This document shows, in pieces, positions 50,372 through 60,617 of a stretch of 64,000 nucleotides of DNA (its first letter is position 1; every line of letters starts with the position of its first letter). The stretch is from Streptomyces noursei (GTDB lineage: Bacteria; Actinomycetota; Actinomycetes; Streptomycetales; Streptomycetaceae): positions 62,001 to 126,000 of the forward strand of contig NZ_LWBU01000363.1 of NCBI RefSeq assembly GCF_001646665.1, read 5' to 3'. The position numbers and the translations under genes were made by a program. Under the pieces are notes generated by a model. That model made no database searches and was not told the DNA's origin. It saw only the letters and a list, made by a program, of their open reading frames with translations.

Positions 50372-51397
50372 TCAGAAGACCGACTCGGCCTCGTACATCC
50401 GGTTCGGCGGCACCGTCTTGAGCTGGGTGACGGCCTCCGCGAGCGGCACCATCACCACGTCGGTCCCGCGCAGCGCCGTCATGTTGCCGAACTCCTTGCG
50501 GTGCGCCGCCTCGACGGCGTGCCAGCCGAACCGGGTCGCGAGGACGCGGTCGTACGCGGTGGGGACGCCGCCCCGCTGGACGTGGCCGAGGATGACCGGC
50601 CGGGCCTCCTTGCCGAGGCGCCGCTCCAGCTCGACGGCGAGCCGGTTGCCGATGCCCTCGAAGCGCTCGTGGCCGAACTGGTCGATGGCGCCCTTGGCGT
50701 ACTCCATCGAGCCCTCCGCCGGGTGCGCGCCCTCGGCGACGCAGATGACGGCGAACTTCTTGCCGCGCGCGAACCGCTCCTCGACCATCTTCACCAGGTC
50801 GTCGACCTCGAAGGGCCGCTCGGGCAGGCAGATGCCGTGCGCGCCGCCCGCCATGCCGGACTCCAGGGCGATCCAGCCGGCGTGCCGGCCCATCACCTCC
50901 ACGACCATCACCCGCTGGTGGGACTCGGCGGTGGTCTTGAGACGGTCTATGGCCTCCGTCGCCACCATCACCGCCGTGTCGAAGCCGAAGGTGCGGTCGG
51001 TGGAGGAGATGTCGTTGTCGATCGTCTTCGGTACGCCGACCACCGGCATCCCGGCGTCCGACAGCATCCGGGCGGCGGTCAGCGTGCCCTCGCCGCCGAT
51101 CGGGATGAGGACGTCGATGCCGTACCGCTTCTGGAGCTCGTCGCAGTTCTCGGCGGCCTCCCGCAGCCGCGCCCGCTCCAGGCGGGCCGAGCCGAGGATG
51201 GTGCCGCCACGGGCGAGGATGCCGCTGACCGCGTTGAGGTCCAGCGGGCGGTAGTGGCCGTCGAGCAGCCCCTTGAACCCGTCCTCGAAGCCGATCACCT
51301 CGTCGCCGTGACCGGTCATGGCACGGTGCACGACCGACCGGATCACTGCGTTCAGGCCGGGACAGTCGCCGCCTGCGGTGAGAACTCCGATGCGCAT
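50372..51397 (-). CDS. pfkA: 6-phosphofructokinase
   Basis: 341 aa, phosphorylates fructose-6-phosphate. GVLTAGGDCPGLNAVIR, ATP-site GGEGT (G104) and catalytic KTIDNDI (D127, D129), plus MGRHAGW and GHVQRGG, give a complete group A PFK. G104 is the residue of ATP-dependent enzymes, while K124 is otherwise typical of pyrophosphate enzymes. This mixed pattern is what I recall for the ATP-dependent S. coelicolor PFK. ATG at 51397; divergent from pta. Confidence 0.96.
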   Translation of the reverse strand: MRIGVLTAGGDCPGLNAVIRSVVHRAMTGHGDEVIGFEDGFKGLLDGHYRPLDLNAVSGILARGGTILGSARLERARLREAAENCDELQKRYGIDVLIPIGGEGTLTAARMLSDAGMPVVGVPKTIDNDISSTDRTFGFDTAVMVATEAIDRLKTTAESHQRVMVVEVMGRHAGWIALESGMAGGAHGICLPERPFEVDDLVKMVEERFARGKKFAVICVAEGAHPAEGSMEYAKGAIDQFGHERFEGIGNRLAVELERRLGKEARPVILGHVQRGGVPTAYDRVLATRFGWHAVEAAHRKEFGNMTALRGTDVVMVPLAEAVTQLKTVPPNRMYEAESVF

Positions 51398-51655
51398 CGT
51401 GCCGTGTCTCCTGCTCAGTAGTGGTACGGGTGAGCCTTACCGAATTGTCCCACGGCGGGCGTCCCGCCCGCGCTCACACCGCCCGCGCCGAACACCCTTC
51501 CGCACCCGGGTTCCCCCGTCCCCGCAGACCAGACGCCCGGCGGGCGCCTTAACCAGCGGCAGAGGTATTGTCAAGAGGGTATTGCCACCCTTGCAGGGAT
51601 TTTTGTTCACACCCTTGTTCGACGACGACCTTCTACCTTCGACAGGAGAGCTTGC

Positions 51656-53734
51656 GTGGCGCGCAGCGTGTACGTGACCGGGATCGACCGCGGGGACGGC
51701 CGGCAGGTCGTGGAGCTGGGAGTCATGGAGCTCCTGACCCGCCAAGTGGACCGCGTGGGGGTGTTCCGGCCACTGGTGCACGACGGCCCCGACCGCCTCT
51801 TCGACCTGCTGCGGGTGCGGTACCGGCTGTCCCAGGATCCGGCGACCGTGTACGGCATGGACTACCAGGAGGCGGCGGCCCTCCAGGCCGAGAAGGGCAC
51901 GGACGAGCTGGTCGCGCAGCTGGTCGAGAGGTTCCACCGGGTCGCGCGGGACTACGAGGTCGTGCTGGTGCTCGGCACGGACTTCCACGCCACGCAGCTG
52001 CCGGAGGAGCTGGCCCTGAACGCCCGGCTCGCCAACGAGTTCGGCGCCTCGGTCATATCCGTGGTCGGCGGCAAGGGCCAGCCCGCCGAGTCCGTCCGCG
52101 CCGAGACGCGCAACGCGTTCCGGGCGTACGAGAGCCTCGGCTGCGACGTCCTCGCCATGGTGGCCAACCGGGTGGCGCCGGAGGACCGCGAGGTCATCTC
52201 CGAGCGTCTGGCGGCCCGGCTGCCCGTCCCCTGCTACGTGATCCCCGACGAGCCGGCGCTGTCCGCGCCGACGGTCGCGCAGATCACCCAGGCGCTCGGC
52301 GCCGAGGTGGTGCTGGGCGACGACTCCGGGCTGGCGCGCGACGCGCTGGACTTCGTCTTCGGCGGTGCGATGCTGCCCAACTTCCTGCCGGCGCTGACCC
52401 CCGGCTGCCTGGTGGTCACCCCCGGCGACCGGGCCGACCTGGTGGTGGGCGCGCTGGCCGCGCACTCGGCCGGGACGCCGCCCATCGCGGGCGTCCTGCT
52501 GACGCTGAACGAGCGTCCGAGCGAGGAGATCCTCACCCTGGCCGGCCGGCTCGCGCCCGGCACGCCGGTGGTCTCGGTGAGCGGCAACAGCTTCCCCACG
52601 GCCGCCGAGCTGTTCTCGCTGGAGGGCAAGCTGAACGCGGCGACGCCGCGCAAGGCGGAGACCGCGCTCGGGCTGTTCGAGCGGTACGTGGACACCGCCG
52701 ACCTGCTGAAGCGGATCTCGGTGGCCCGCACCGGGCGGGTCACGCCCATGATGTTCGAGCACGACCTGCTGGAGCAGGCGCGGGCGGACCGGCGGCGCGT
52801 GGTGCTGCCGGAGGGCACGGAGGAGCGCGTGCTGCGCGCCGCCGACGTCCTCGTACGCCGCGACGTTTGCGACCTCACGCTGCTGGGCGATGTCGAGGTC
52901 ATCCGGAAGAAGGCGGCCGACCTCGGGATCGACCTGAAGGACACGCAGCTGATCGACCCGGCCGGCAGCGAGCTGCGCCAGCGCTTCGCCGAGCGGTACG
53001 CCGAGCTGCGTGCCCACAAGGGCGTCAGCGTGGAGCTGGCGCACGACGTGGTGTCGGACGTCAACTACTTCGGCACGCTGATGGTGCAGGAGGGCCTGGC
53101 CGACGGCATGGTGTCGGGCTCGGTGCACTCGACGGCGGCGACCATCCGGCCGGCGTTCGAGATCATCAAGACGAAGCCGGAGGCCTCGATCGTCTCCTCC
53201 GTCTTCTTCATGTGCCTGGCCGACCGGGTCCTGGTGTACGGCGACTGCGCGGTCAACCCGGACCCGAACGCCGAGCAGCTCGCCGACATCGCCGTCCAGT
53301 CGGCCGCCACGGCCGCCCGGTTCGGCGTGGAGCCGCGGATCGCGATGCTCTCGTACTCGACGGGCACCTCGGGCTCCGGCGCGGACGTCGACAAGGTGCG
53401 CGAGGCGACGAAGCTGGTGCGCGAGGCGCACCCGGAGCTGAAGATCGAGGGCCCGATCCAGTACGACGCGGCCGTCGAGCCGTCCGTCGCGGCGACCAAG
53501 CTGCCGGGCTCGGAGGTCGCCGGGCAGGCGACGGTCCTGATCTTCCCGGACCTCAACACCGGCAACAACACGTACAAGGCCGTGCAGCGCTCCGCCGGGG
53601 CCGTGGCGGTGGGCCCGGTCCTCCAGGGCCTGCGCAAGCCGGTCAACGACCTGTCGCGGGGCGCGCTCGTCAGCGACATCGTGAACACCGTCGCGATCAC
53701 CGCGATCCAGTCCCAGCCCACCGCGTCCGCATGA
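51656..53734 (+). CDS. pta: Phosphate acetyltransferase (long form)
   Basis: 692 aa. Converts acetyl-CoA and phosphate to acetyl-phosphate. N-terminal P-loop-like domain (SVYVTGIDRGDGRQVVELGV), a central DRTGG domain (about 215-335), and a C-terminal catalytic PTA_PTB domain (VVLPEGTEERVLRAADVL ... YSTGTSGSGADVDKVREAT). GTG at 51656 with GGAG upstream. The 258-bp gap to divergent pfkA contains a repeated GGTATTG (51564-51570, 51578-51584) near the expected promoter. Next gene is ackA. Confidence 0.95.
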   Translation: MARSVYVTGIDRGDGRQVVELGVMELLTRQVDRVGVFRPLVHDGPDRLFDLLRVRYRLSQDPATVYGMDYQEAAALQAEKGTDELVAQLVERFHRVARDYEVVLVLGTDFHATQLPEELALNARLANEFGASVISVVGGKGQPAESVRAETRNAFRAYESLGCDVLAMVANRVAPEDREVISERLAARLPVPCYVIPDEPALSAPTVAQITQALGAEVVLGDDSGLARDALDFVFGGAMLPNFLPALTPGCLVVTPGDRADLVVGALAAHSAGTPPIAGVLLTLNERPSEEILTLAGRLAPGTPVVSVSGNSFPTAAELFSLEGKLNAATPRKAETALGLFERYVDTADLLKRISVARTGRVTPMMFEHDLLEQARADRRRVVLPEGTEERVLRAADVLVRRDVCDLTLLGDVEVIRKKAADLGIDLKDTQLIDPAGSELRQRFAERYAELRAHKGVSVELAHDVVSDVNYFGTLMVQEGLADGMVSGSVHSTAATIRPAFEIIKTKPEASIVSSVFFMCLADRVLVYGDCAVNPDPNAEQLADIAVQSAATAARFGVEPRIAMLSYSTGTSGSGADVDKVREATKLVREAHPELKIEGPIQYDAAVEPSVAATKLPGSEVAGQATVLIFPDLNTGNNTYKAVQRSAGAVAVGPVLQGLRKPVNDLSRGALVSDIVNTVAITAIQSQPTASA

Positions 53735-53763
53735 CCGCCCGCACGGCAGAAGGCACCGAACCC

Positions 53764-54987
53764 ATGAGCAACCCGACCCGGGTCCTCGTCCTCAACTCCG
53801 GCTCCTCGTCGGTGAAGTACCAGCTCCTCGACATGAGCGACGGCGCGCGCCTGGCGGTCGGCCTCGTGGAGCGCATCGGCGAGGAGACCTCCCGCCTGGT
53901 CCACACCCCGCTGACCGGTGACGGTTCCGCCGCCGGGCGCGAGCGCACGGCCGCCGTCCCCGACCACGAGGCGGCCCTGAAGGCGGTCGCCGAGGAGCTG
54001 GCGGCGGACGGGCTGGGCCTGGACTCGCCCGACCTGGCAGCGATCGGGCACCGGGTGGTGCACGGCGGCCTCAGGTTCTCCGAGCCCACGGTCGTCACCG
54101 ACGAGGTCCTCGCCGAGATCGAGCGCCTGATCCCGGTCGCGCCCCTGCACAACCCGGCGAACGTCACCGGCATCCGCACCGCCCGCGCGCTGCGCCCGGA
54201 CCTCCCCCAGGTGGCGGTCTTCGACACGGCGTTCCACACCTCGATGCCGGAGCACGCGGCGCGGTACGCGATCGACGTCGAGACCGCGGACGCGCACCGC
54301 ATCCGCCGGTACGGCTTCCACGGCACCTCGCACGCGTACGTCTCCCGGCGGGTGGCGGGGCTGCTGGGCAAGGACCCGGCCGAGGTGAACGTGATCGTGC
54401 TGCACCTGGGCAACGGCGCCTCGGCGTCGGCGGTGGCGGGGGGCCGGTGCGTGGACACCTCGATGGGCCTGACCCCCTTGGAAGGGCTCGTGATGGGTAC
54501 CCGCTCGGGCGACATCGATCCGGCGGTCGTTTTCCACCTGGAGCGGGTGGCCGGAATGTCGACCGATGAGATCGATGTCCTGCTGAACAAGAAGAGCGGA
54601 TTGGTGGGGCTTTGCGGCGACAATGACATGCGGGAGATCCGTCGGCGGATCGACGAGGGCGACGAGCGGGCGCAGCTCGCGTTCGACATTTACATCCACC
54701 GGCTGAAGAAGTACATCGGCGCGTATTACGCGGTGCTCGGCCGGGTGGACGCGGTGGCCTTCACGGCGGGGGTGGGTGAGAACGCGGCCCCGGTGCGGGA
54801 GGCTGCCGTGGCGGGCCTGGAGGATCTGGGCCTGGCGGTGGACGCGGGTCTCAACGCGGTGCGCTCGGCGGAGCCGCGGCTGATCTCGCCCGAGTACGCG
54901 AGGGTGGCGGTCGCGGTGGTGCCGACGGACGAGGAGCTGGAAATCGCGCGGCAAACCTACTCACTGGTCACTTCCGCGGCTCATTGA
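53764..54987 (+). CDS. ackA: Acetate kinase
   Basis: 407 aa. Acetyl-phosphate + ADP to acetate + ATP. Signature VLVLNSGSSSVKYQLLD and the second motif RRYGFHGTSHAYV are intact; GNGASASAV and GENAAPVRE complete the ASKHA fold. The ATG at 53764 gives the family's usual start. An in-frame ATG at 53731 overlaps the pta stop as ATGA and would add 11 residues; which is used cannot be told from the sequence. Co-transcribed with pta. Confidence 0.95.
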   Translation: MSNPTRVLVLNSGSSSVKYQLLDMSDGARLAVGLVERIGEETSRLVHTPLTGDGSAAGRERTAAVPDHEAALKAVAEELAADGLGLDSPDLAAIGHRVVHGGLRFSEPTVVTDEVLAEIERLIPVAPLHNPANVTGIRTARALRPDLPQVAVFDTAFHTSMPEHAARYAIDVETADAHRIRRYGFHGTSHAYVSRRVAGLLGKDPAEVNVIVLHLGNGASASAVAGGRCVDTSMGLTPLEGLVMGTRSGDIDPAVVFHLERVAGMSTDEIDVLLNKKSGLVGLCGDNDMREIRRRIDEGDERAQLAFDIYIHRLKKYIGAYYAVLGRVDAVAFTAGVGENAAPVREAAVAGLEDLGLAVDAGLNAVRSAEPRLISPEYARVAVAVVPTDEELEIARQTYSLVTSAAH

Positions 54988-55033
54988 GTCCCACGATTGA
55001 GCGCCGGTCCGCCCATTTGTACATTCCACCAGA

Positions 55034-55045
55034 CGGAATATTCCG
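55034..55045. promoter_or_regulatory. 12-bp perfect palindrome upstream of pyk
   Basis: CGGAATATTCCG, 29 bp before the pyk start in an AT-richer stretch. A possible regulator site or promoter element; no known motif recognised. Confidence 0.3.
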
Positions 55046-55074
55046 CAGTGAAACAAACCGATAGGATCCGCCTT

Positions 55075-56505
55075 ATGCGCCGTTCCAAAATCGTCTGCAC
55101 ACTGGGCCCCGCCGTCGACTCGTACGAGCAGCTGAAAGCTCTCATCGAGGCCGGTATGAACGTGGCCCGCTTCAACATGAGCCACGGATCCCACGCTGAG
55201 CACGAGGAGCGGTACCACCGTCTCCGCCAGGCCGCCGAGGACACCGGCCGCGCCGTGGGGGTCCTCGCCGACCTCCAGGGCCCCAAGATCCGCCTGGAGA
55301 CGTTCGCCGAAGGACCGGTCGAACTGGTCCGCGGCGACGAGTTCACCATCACCACCGAGGACGTCCCCGGTGACAAGTCCATCTGCGGCACCACCTACAA
55401 GGGCCTGCCCGGCGACGTCTCCAAGGGCGACCAGATCCTGATCAACGACGGCAACGTCGAGCTGCGCGTCATCGAGGTCGACGGCCGGCGCGTCAAGTCG
55501 ATCGTCGTCGAGGGCGGGGTCATCTCCGACCACAAGGGCATCAACCTGCCCGGTGCCGCCGTCAACGTCCCGGCCCTGTCCGAGAAGGACGTCGAGGACC
55601 TGCGGTTCGCGCTGCGGATGGGCTGCGACCTGGTCGCCCTGTCCTTCGTGCGGGACGCCGACGACGTCAAGGACGTCCACAAGGTGATGGACGAGGTCGG
55701 CCGCCGGGTGCCGGTCATCGCCAAGGTGGAGAAGCCGCAGGCCGTCGAGAACATGCAGGACGTCGTGATGGCGTTCGACGGCGTGATGGTGGCCCGCGGC
55801 GACCTGGCCGTGGAGTACCCGCTGGAGCGGGTGCCCATGGTGCAGAAGCGTCTCATCGAGATGTGCCGCCGCAACGCCAAGCCGGTGATCGTGGCGACCC
55901 AGATGATGGAGTCCATGATCACCAACTCGCGTCCGACCCGCGCGGAGGCGTCCGACGTCGCCAACGCGATCCTGGACGGCGCGGACGCGGTCATGCTGTC
56001 CGCCGAGTCCTCGGTCGGCGCCTACCCGATCGAGACCGTCAAGACGATGTCGAAGATCGTCACCGCGGCGGAGGAGGAGCTCCTCTCCAAGGGCCTTCAG
56101 CCCCTGGTCCCCGGCAAGAAGCCCCGCACCCAGGGCGGCTCGGTCGCCCGCGCGGCCGCCGAGATCGCGGACTTCCTGGACGGCAAGGCCCTGATCGCCT
56201 TCACCAAGTCCGGCGACACCGCGCGCCGCCTCTCCCGCTACCGGGCACAGCAGCCGATCCTCGCCTTCACCACCGAGGTCTCCACCCGCAACCAGCTCGC
56301 CCTGAGCTGGGGCGTCGAGTCCTTCGTGGTCCCCCACGTCGACAACACCGACGCGATGGTCGACCTCGTCGACGCCGAGCTCCTGAAGCTCCAGCGCTAC
56401 AACGCCGGCGACACCATGATCATCACCGCCGGCTCGCCCCCCGGCGTCCCCGGCACCACCAACATGGTCCGCGTCCACCACCTGGGCGGCCAGTCCGCCT
56501 CCTGA
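55075..56505 (+). CDS. pyk: Pyruvate kinase
   Basis: 476 aa. Phosphoenolpyruvate + ADP to pyruvate + ATP. RRSKIVCTLGPAVDS start, NMSHGSH, catalytic Lys in IAKVEKPQAVENM, metal-binding GVMVARGDLAVE and the signature ending in CRRNAKPVIVATQMMESM are all present; a C-terminal regulatory domain follows. ATG at 55075 with AGGA upstream; longer starts would cross the promoter region. Lies after pta-ackA with an 87-bp gap and its own likely promoter. Confidence 0.96.
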   Translation: MRRSKIVCTLGPAVDSYEQLKALIEAGMNVARFNMSHGSHAEHEERYHRLRQAAEDTGRAVGVLADLQGPKIRLETFAEGPVELVRGDEFTITTEDVPGDKSICGTTYKGLPGDVSKGDQILINDGNVELRVIEVDGRRVKSIVVEGGVISDHKGINLPGAAVNVPALSEKDVEDLRFALRMGCDLVALSFVRDADDVKDVHKVMDEVGRRVPVIAKVEKPQAVENMQDVVMAFDGVMVARGDLAVEYPLERVPMVQKRLIEMCRRNAKPVIVATQMMESMITNSRPTRAEASDVANAILDGADAVMLSAESSVGAYPIETVKTMSKIVTAAEEELLSKGLQPLVPGKKPRTQGGSVARAAAEIADFLDGKALIAFTKSGDTARRLSRYRAQQPILAFTTEVSTRNQLALSWGVESFVVPHVDNTDAMVDLVDAELLKLQRYNAGDTMIITAGSPPGVPGTTNMVRVHHLGGQSAS

Positions 56506-56912
56506 CCCCTCCGCGGCCCGGCCGGCCGCCGCCTCCCCCCGACCGGAGGCGCGACTCCCCGGAACCGCACCGCACATGGGCCGCACCGTCCGTCACCGGA
56601 GGGTGCGGCCCACGCGCGTACCGGCGGTGAATTCGCCCTTCCCCCGGCGGCGACCGGCATGCGATGATCGCCGGGCCTTCGGGGGGAAGGCGGGGGAACC
56701 GTGCGCCGACCACGCACGCATCCAAGTCGCCGCACCGACCAGCGGCACCTTCCGGTACGACCACCACGCATCCGTGCGGCATGCCCCAACGCCCTTGGAC
56801 AGGGGCCCCTTTGCGTACTTCCTCCTGGGCTGACCCGTAAGTCGAGCAGACAGGCTGCGAAGTGCGAACAGTTCCCCCGCCCGGCAGGCGGCGCGGCAGA
56901 CGCGCCGGACCG
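56506..56912. other. 407-bp gap between pyk and the secreted coiled-coil gene
   Basis: Holds the pyk terminator (56577-56612). After that I see only short open frames without convincing starts or codon bias. A TTGGAC hexamer near 56793 followed by a GGGGCCCC palindrome could be promoter-associated but is unproven. Confidence 0.4.
56577..56612 (+). terminator. Terminator hairpin of pyk
   Basis: A perfect 11-bp stem (56577-56587 with 56602-56612) and a 14-nt loop, 72 bp after the stop. Confidence 0.65.
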
Positions 56913-59900
56913 GTGAAGAGGATGACGTCAGGCATCGTCCTGGCGACGACGGCCGCCCTCCTGGGCGGTCTGGTGACGGCCGTCCCCGCGGCCGCGGACG
57001 AGCCCGGCGACAACCCGGCGAACCCCTACGAGCGCACCCTGCGCATCAGCCTCGGCGCACGGGAGCGCGCCGACCGCTGCCAGGTCTCCCGCGTCGTCCA
57101 CTTCGGCGGCCCGGAGATGAAGGCCAGGGCCAACAGCGACCTCAACGGGCCGCCGGAGACCCTGCGCCAGGCCGCGATGTACTGGAACTACGAACCGGGC
57201 ATCCTGGCCCAGCAGAAGGACGTCGACGCCGGCGGCGCCTACGCCGACGCGTACCGGGCCCGCCAGGCCAAGCTGAACGAGACCAACAAGCCGTACGCCT
57301 CGACCAACAGCTTCGAGGGCCGCGACTACCACGCGCCGGAGTTCGGCGCGGACATCCTCTCGTTCACGCTGCGGACCCAGCGCGAGCTGTACGCCAAGTC
57401 GTTCGTCGACCCCACTCCCCGGCCCGGCAAGGCCTCGCTGGACAAGGCACGGCAGGTGTTCGACGCCCTGTCGACGCCCGACGACTCCTGGGCGACGGCG
57501 TACAAGCCCGTCGCGGGCAACGAGCTGTTCGGCCTCCCGAACGAACAGCCCGGCTCCGCCAACGACGTCGCCACCTTCCTCCGCTTCGGCGGCTTCCCGA
57601 CGAAGGCGCCCGAGCCGGACTCCGCGGAATTCCGCTCCGAGGTGGAGACGCTGAAGCTCGCCTGGGCCGGCTGCGACAGCGCCAACCCGATCGACCACTA
57701 CCGCGCCCTGTCCGGCGTGGTGCTCCAGGCCCACCTGGAGTGGGAGGCCGAGTACACCGCCCAGGCCGCGCAGCGCAAGGAGATCGTCACCGCCGAGGCG
57801 GCCGCCGCCAAGGAGCTGCGCACCGCCACGGACGCCATGATCGAGTCGATAAGGCAGGCCTGGCAGGCCGACCAGATCCTCTTCTGGCAGAAGTACTGGG
57901 CCGCCCACAAGGGCGCCCTCGACTACCCCAAGCCGGCCGCCTTCACCAAGGCGACCGCCGACCTGAACGCCGCCAAGGCCGCGGCCGCCGCCCAGGTGGG
58001 GGTGGCGAACGCCGCGGTGTCCCGCGCGAAGACGGCGGCGGAGAAGGCCGACGCCCAGCAGACCGCCGCGTGGGCGATCGCCGACCAGGCCAAGCTGCCG
58101 CGCGGCCGCGGCCTGATGTACGCGCAGCAGTCCGTGCAGGTCGCGAAGGCGTCGTACGCCGCGGCCCAGGCCGCCGCCAAGACGGCCCTGACCGCGTCCA
58201 ACGCGGCGAAGGCCACCGTCGCGGACAGCAACGCGCTCTACGCCCTGAGCCAGACGCAGGCTCACGCGCTGAACACCGAGTTCCGCAGGGCCGCCGCCCA
58301 GGAGGCCGCCGCCCAGGCGAAGGCCGCGGCCACGGCCGCCGACGCCCAGGCCAAGGAAGCCGCCGCCAACGCCACCAAGGCCAAGAACGCACAGGCCACG
58401 GCCGAGGCCGCGGAGCGCACCGCGAAGGCCGGCGCCGCCGAGGCGAAGAGGCAGCGCGCCATCGCGGAGGCCGAGAAGGCGAACGCCGCCCGCGAGCACG
58501 CCAATGCCACCTCTGAGCGGCAGAAGGCCGCCGCCGCCGCGCAGCGCGCGCAGACCGAGCGCGAGGCGGCCGGACGGGCCCGCGGTTCCGCCGAGACGGC
58601 CGGCGCCACCGCCGCAGAGAAGCGTGAGGCCGCCGAGGCCGCCGAGGCGAGGGCCGCCCTCGCCCGGTCGAACGCCGAGGCCGCCGAGCGCAACAAGGAC
58701 GCGAAGGCCTCGCGGGCCTCGGCCCTCGAAGCCGCCGCCGCGGCAGCCGAAGGCACCAGCAGTGCCGGCGAGGCCCGGCAGGCCGCGACCGCTGCCCGTG
58801 CCGCCGCCAACGACGCCACCGGCGCCGCCGGCCGCGCTCGTGCCGCCGCCGACGACGCCTCCGCGGCCGCGGTGAACGCCCGCGCAGCCGCCACCCGGGC
58901 GCACGCCGCGGCGTCGCGATCCCGGGCAGCGGCCGACGCCGCCTGGTCGGCGTACCTGACCACGAGCGCCGCGGCGGCCACCGCGCACGCCGCGGCAGCC
59001 GAGGCCATCGACGCGGCCGACGCCGCCAGGACCAACGCCCGCAACGCCGAGGCGGAGGCCAAGAAGGCCCAGGCCGCAGCCGTCAAGGCCCGCCAGGAGG
59101 CGACCGCGGCGAAGGCCGAGGCCGCCAAGACCGCGGCGTGGGCGGCCAAGACCGCCGGCTTCGCCTACGCCGCCGGACAGGCGGCCGCCGGCGCCCGGGA
59201 CGCGGCCAAGGCCGTGACCGCCGCCGCCAGCCAGGCCGTCACCGTCGGCGGTCCGTACCGCGAGACCGACACGTCCGCCGCCTTCGCGGTGCTGGTCGGA
59301 CAGACCTCCAAGACCATGGCCGACCAGCAGGCCGCCGCCGCGCAGGCGAAGGCCGACGAGGCCGCCAAGGCGGCCGCCGAGGCGAAGGCGCTGGCCGACA
59401 AGGCCGCCGGCGATGCCAAGATCGCGGCTCAGGCGGCGTCCGCCGCCGCCGCGGACGCGGCCAGGGCACTCGTGTCGGCCGCCGCGGCCCGCGCGTCCGC
59501 GGCGGAGGCCTCGAAGGCGGCGGAAGCCGCCAAGAAGGCCGACGCCAACGCCCAGCGGTACGACGCCGAGGCCGGCACCGACGCCATGTACGCCTCGTTC
59601 GCCGCGAACGACGCCGAGTCGGAGGCCGCCGCGGCCGACCGGGAGGCCACCGACGCCGAACGTGACGCGGCCGGCGCCCGGGCCAGTGCCACGGCTGCGG
59701 AGAAGGACGCCGGCAGCGCCCGGGCGACCGCCACCCAGGCGGAGACGGACGCCACCGCGGCCGAGGGCGCGGCGACCCGCGCGGTCGAGGACGCCACGGA
59801 GGCCGACAAGGCCGCCGACCGGGCCGAGGCGGAGGAGCGCGAACGCGAGCGGCAGGCCGTCAAGGAGCGTCTGGAGGCCAATGGCACCGACGCCGGGGCG

Positions 59901-60617
59901 GACCTCACCGTCGACGAGGAGGAGTTGCTGCGGCGCGAGTGCGGCGAGGAGTGCGTCGCGGACTTCCGTGCCGCCAAGGCACTGGCGGGCCAGGGCATCC
60001 TCGACTGGCTGAAGGCCAACGGCGGCGAGATCCTCCTCGAGGAGATCGGCTACCGCGACCTGGAGCGCTGCTTCGGCGAGTTCGACATCGAGAGCTGCCT
60101 GTGGACGCTGGCCAAGGCCGTGCCCGTCGCGAAGGCGTGGTCGGTCGGCAAGGCGGTCGTCCGGGTCGCGAGCGGCATCGGCGGCTTCCTGGAGAACTCC
60201 GTCAAGGCCAAGCGGACGCTGGACAAGTTCCGCAAGATCATTGACGACGCCAAGCAGGGCAAGGGCCGCGCGTGCCCGGTGAAGCCCAAGGCCGCGGCGG
60301 TACGCACCGCCTCGCTCGCCGTCCCCGCCGGGGCCGGCACGGTGCGCGCGGCCGCGTCCGCCGACTACCCGGGCGTGGGCACGATCGTCAACGAGGGCGG
60401 CGTCACCGTTCAGATCTACTCCAACGATCACGCCCCGCCGCACGCGCACGTCAAGGGCAAGGGCAAGGAAGTGCGGATCGGCCAGAACGGAAAGCCGCTG
60501 GCGGGTGACGGCGAGCTGTCCCGCCTCCAGAAGGCCGTGGTCGACAACAACCTGCGTACCATCAGGGAGAACATCCGAGTCGCCATGGAAAGGTTCAAGG
60601 CCAATGGCGGGTGCTGA
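56913..60617 (+). CDS. Secreted alanine-rich coiled-coil protein with DUF4160-like C-terminal domain (toxin-like)
   Basis: 1234 aa from GTG 56913, chosen because it gives a clean signal peptide (MKRM, hydrophobic GIVLATTAALLGGLVTAV, AAA cleavage before DEPG). Starts at 56862 or 56922 are possible; none has a strong ribosome site. Residues 30-285 are globular with several Trp and two Cys. Residues 290-985 are an Ala/Lys/Glu-rich coiled coil with few hydrophobic breaks. Residues 1000-1150 hold a Cys-containing linker and an amphipathic stretch (ESCLWTLAKAVPVAKAWSVG). The last about 75 residues contain IYSNDHAPPHAHV (His1173 in NDH), matching my memory of DUF4160, a domain linked to toxin-antitoxin pairs. 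The layout, signal-stalk-pretoxin-compact tip, is that of polymorphic toxins. Overlaps the next gene by 14 bp. Confidence 0.75.
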   Translation: MKRMTSGIVLATTAALLGGLVTAVPAAADEPGDNPANPYERTLRISLGARERADRCQVSRVVHFGGPEMKARANSDLNGPPETLRQAAMYWNYEPGILAQQKDVDAGGAYADAYRARQAKLNETNKPYASTNSFEGRDYHAPEFGADILSFTLRTQRELYAKSFVDPTPRPGKASLDKARQVFDALSTPDDSWATAYKPVAGNELFGLPNEQPGSANDVATFLRFGGFPTKAPEPDSAEFRSEVETLKLAWAGCDSANPIDHYRALSGVVLQAHLEWEAEYTAQAAQRKEIVTAEAAAAKELRTATDAMIESIRQAWQADQILFWQKYWAAHKGALDYPKPAAFTKATADLNAAKAAAAAQVGVANAAVSRAKTAAEKADAQQTAAWAIADQAKLPRGRGLMYAQQSVQVAKASYAAAQAAAKTALTASNAAKATVADSNALYALSQTQAHALNTEFRRAAAQEAAAQAKAAATAADAQAKEAAANATKAKNAQATAEAAERTAKAGAAEAKRQRAIAEAEKANAAREHANATSERQKAAAAAQRAQTEREAAGRARGSAETAGATAAEKREAAEAAEARAALARSNAEAAERNKDAKASRASALEAAAAAAEGTSSAGEARQAATAARAAANDATGAAGRARAAADDASAAAVNARAAATRAHAAASRSRAAADAAWSAYLTTSAAAATAHAAAAEAIDAADAARTNARNAEAEAKKAQAAAVKARQEATAAKAEAAKTAAWAAKTAGFAYAAGQAAAGARDAAKAVTAAASQAVTVGGPYRETDTSAAFAVLVGQTSKTMADQQAAAAQAKADEAAKAAAEAKALADKAAGDAKIAAQAASAAAADAARALVSAAAARASAAEASKAAEAAKKADANAQRYDAEAGTDAMYASFAANDAESEAAAADREATDAERDAAGARASATAAEKDAGSARATATQAETDATAAEGAATRAVEDATEADKAADRAEAEERERERQAVKERLEANGTDAGADLTVDEEELLRRECGEECVADFRAAKALAGQGILDWLKANGGEILLEEIGYRDLERCFGEFDIESCLWTLAKAVPVAKAWSVGKAVVRVASGIGGFLENSVKAKRTLDKFRKIIDDAKQGKGRACPVKPKAAAVRTASLAVPAGAGTVRAAASADYPGVGTIVNEGGVTVQIYSNDHAPPHAHVKGKGKEVRIGQNGKPLAGDGELSRLQKAVVDNNLRTIRENIRVAMERFKANGGC

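Noticed and set aside
51568..54987. One long frame linking pta and ackA (possible fusion)
   Set aside because: In the pta part it reads an alternative frame with nonsense composition; pta has its own frame ending at 53734 and ackA starts at 53764 (or 53731).
56576..56916. Small genes in the pyk-to-coiled-coil gap
   Set aside because: Short Arg/Pro/His-rich frames overlapping the pyk terminator; no good start or codon bias.
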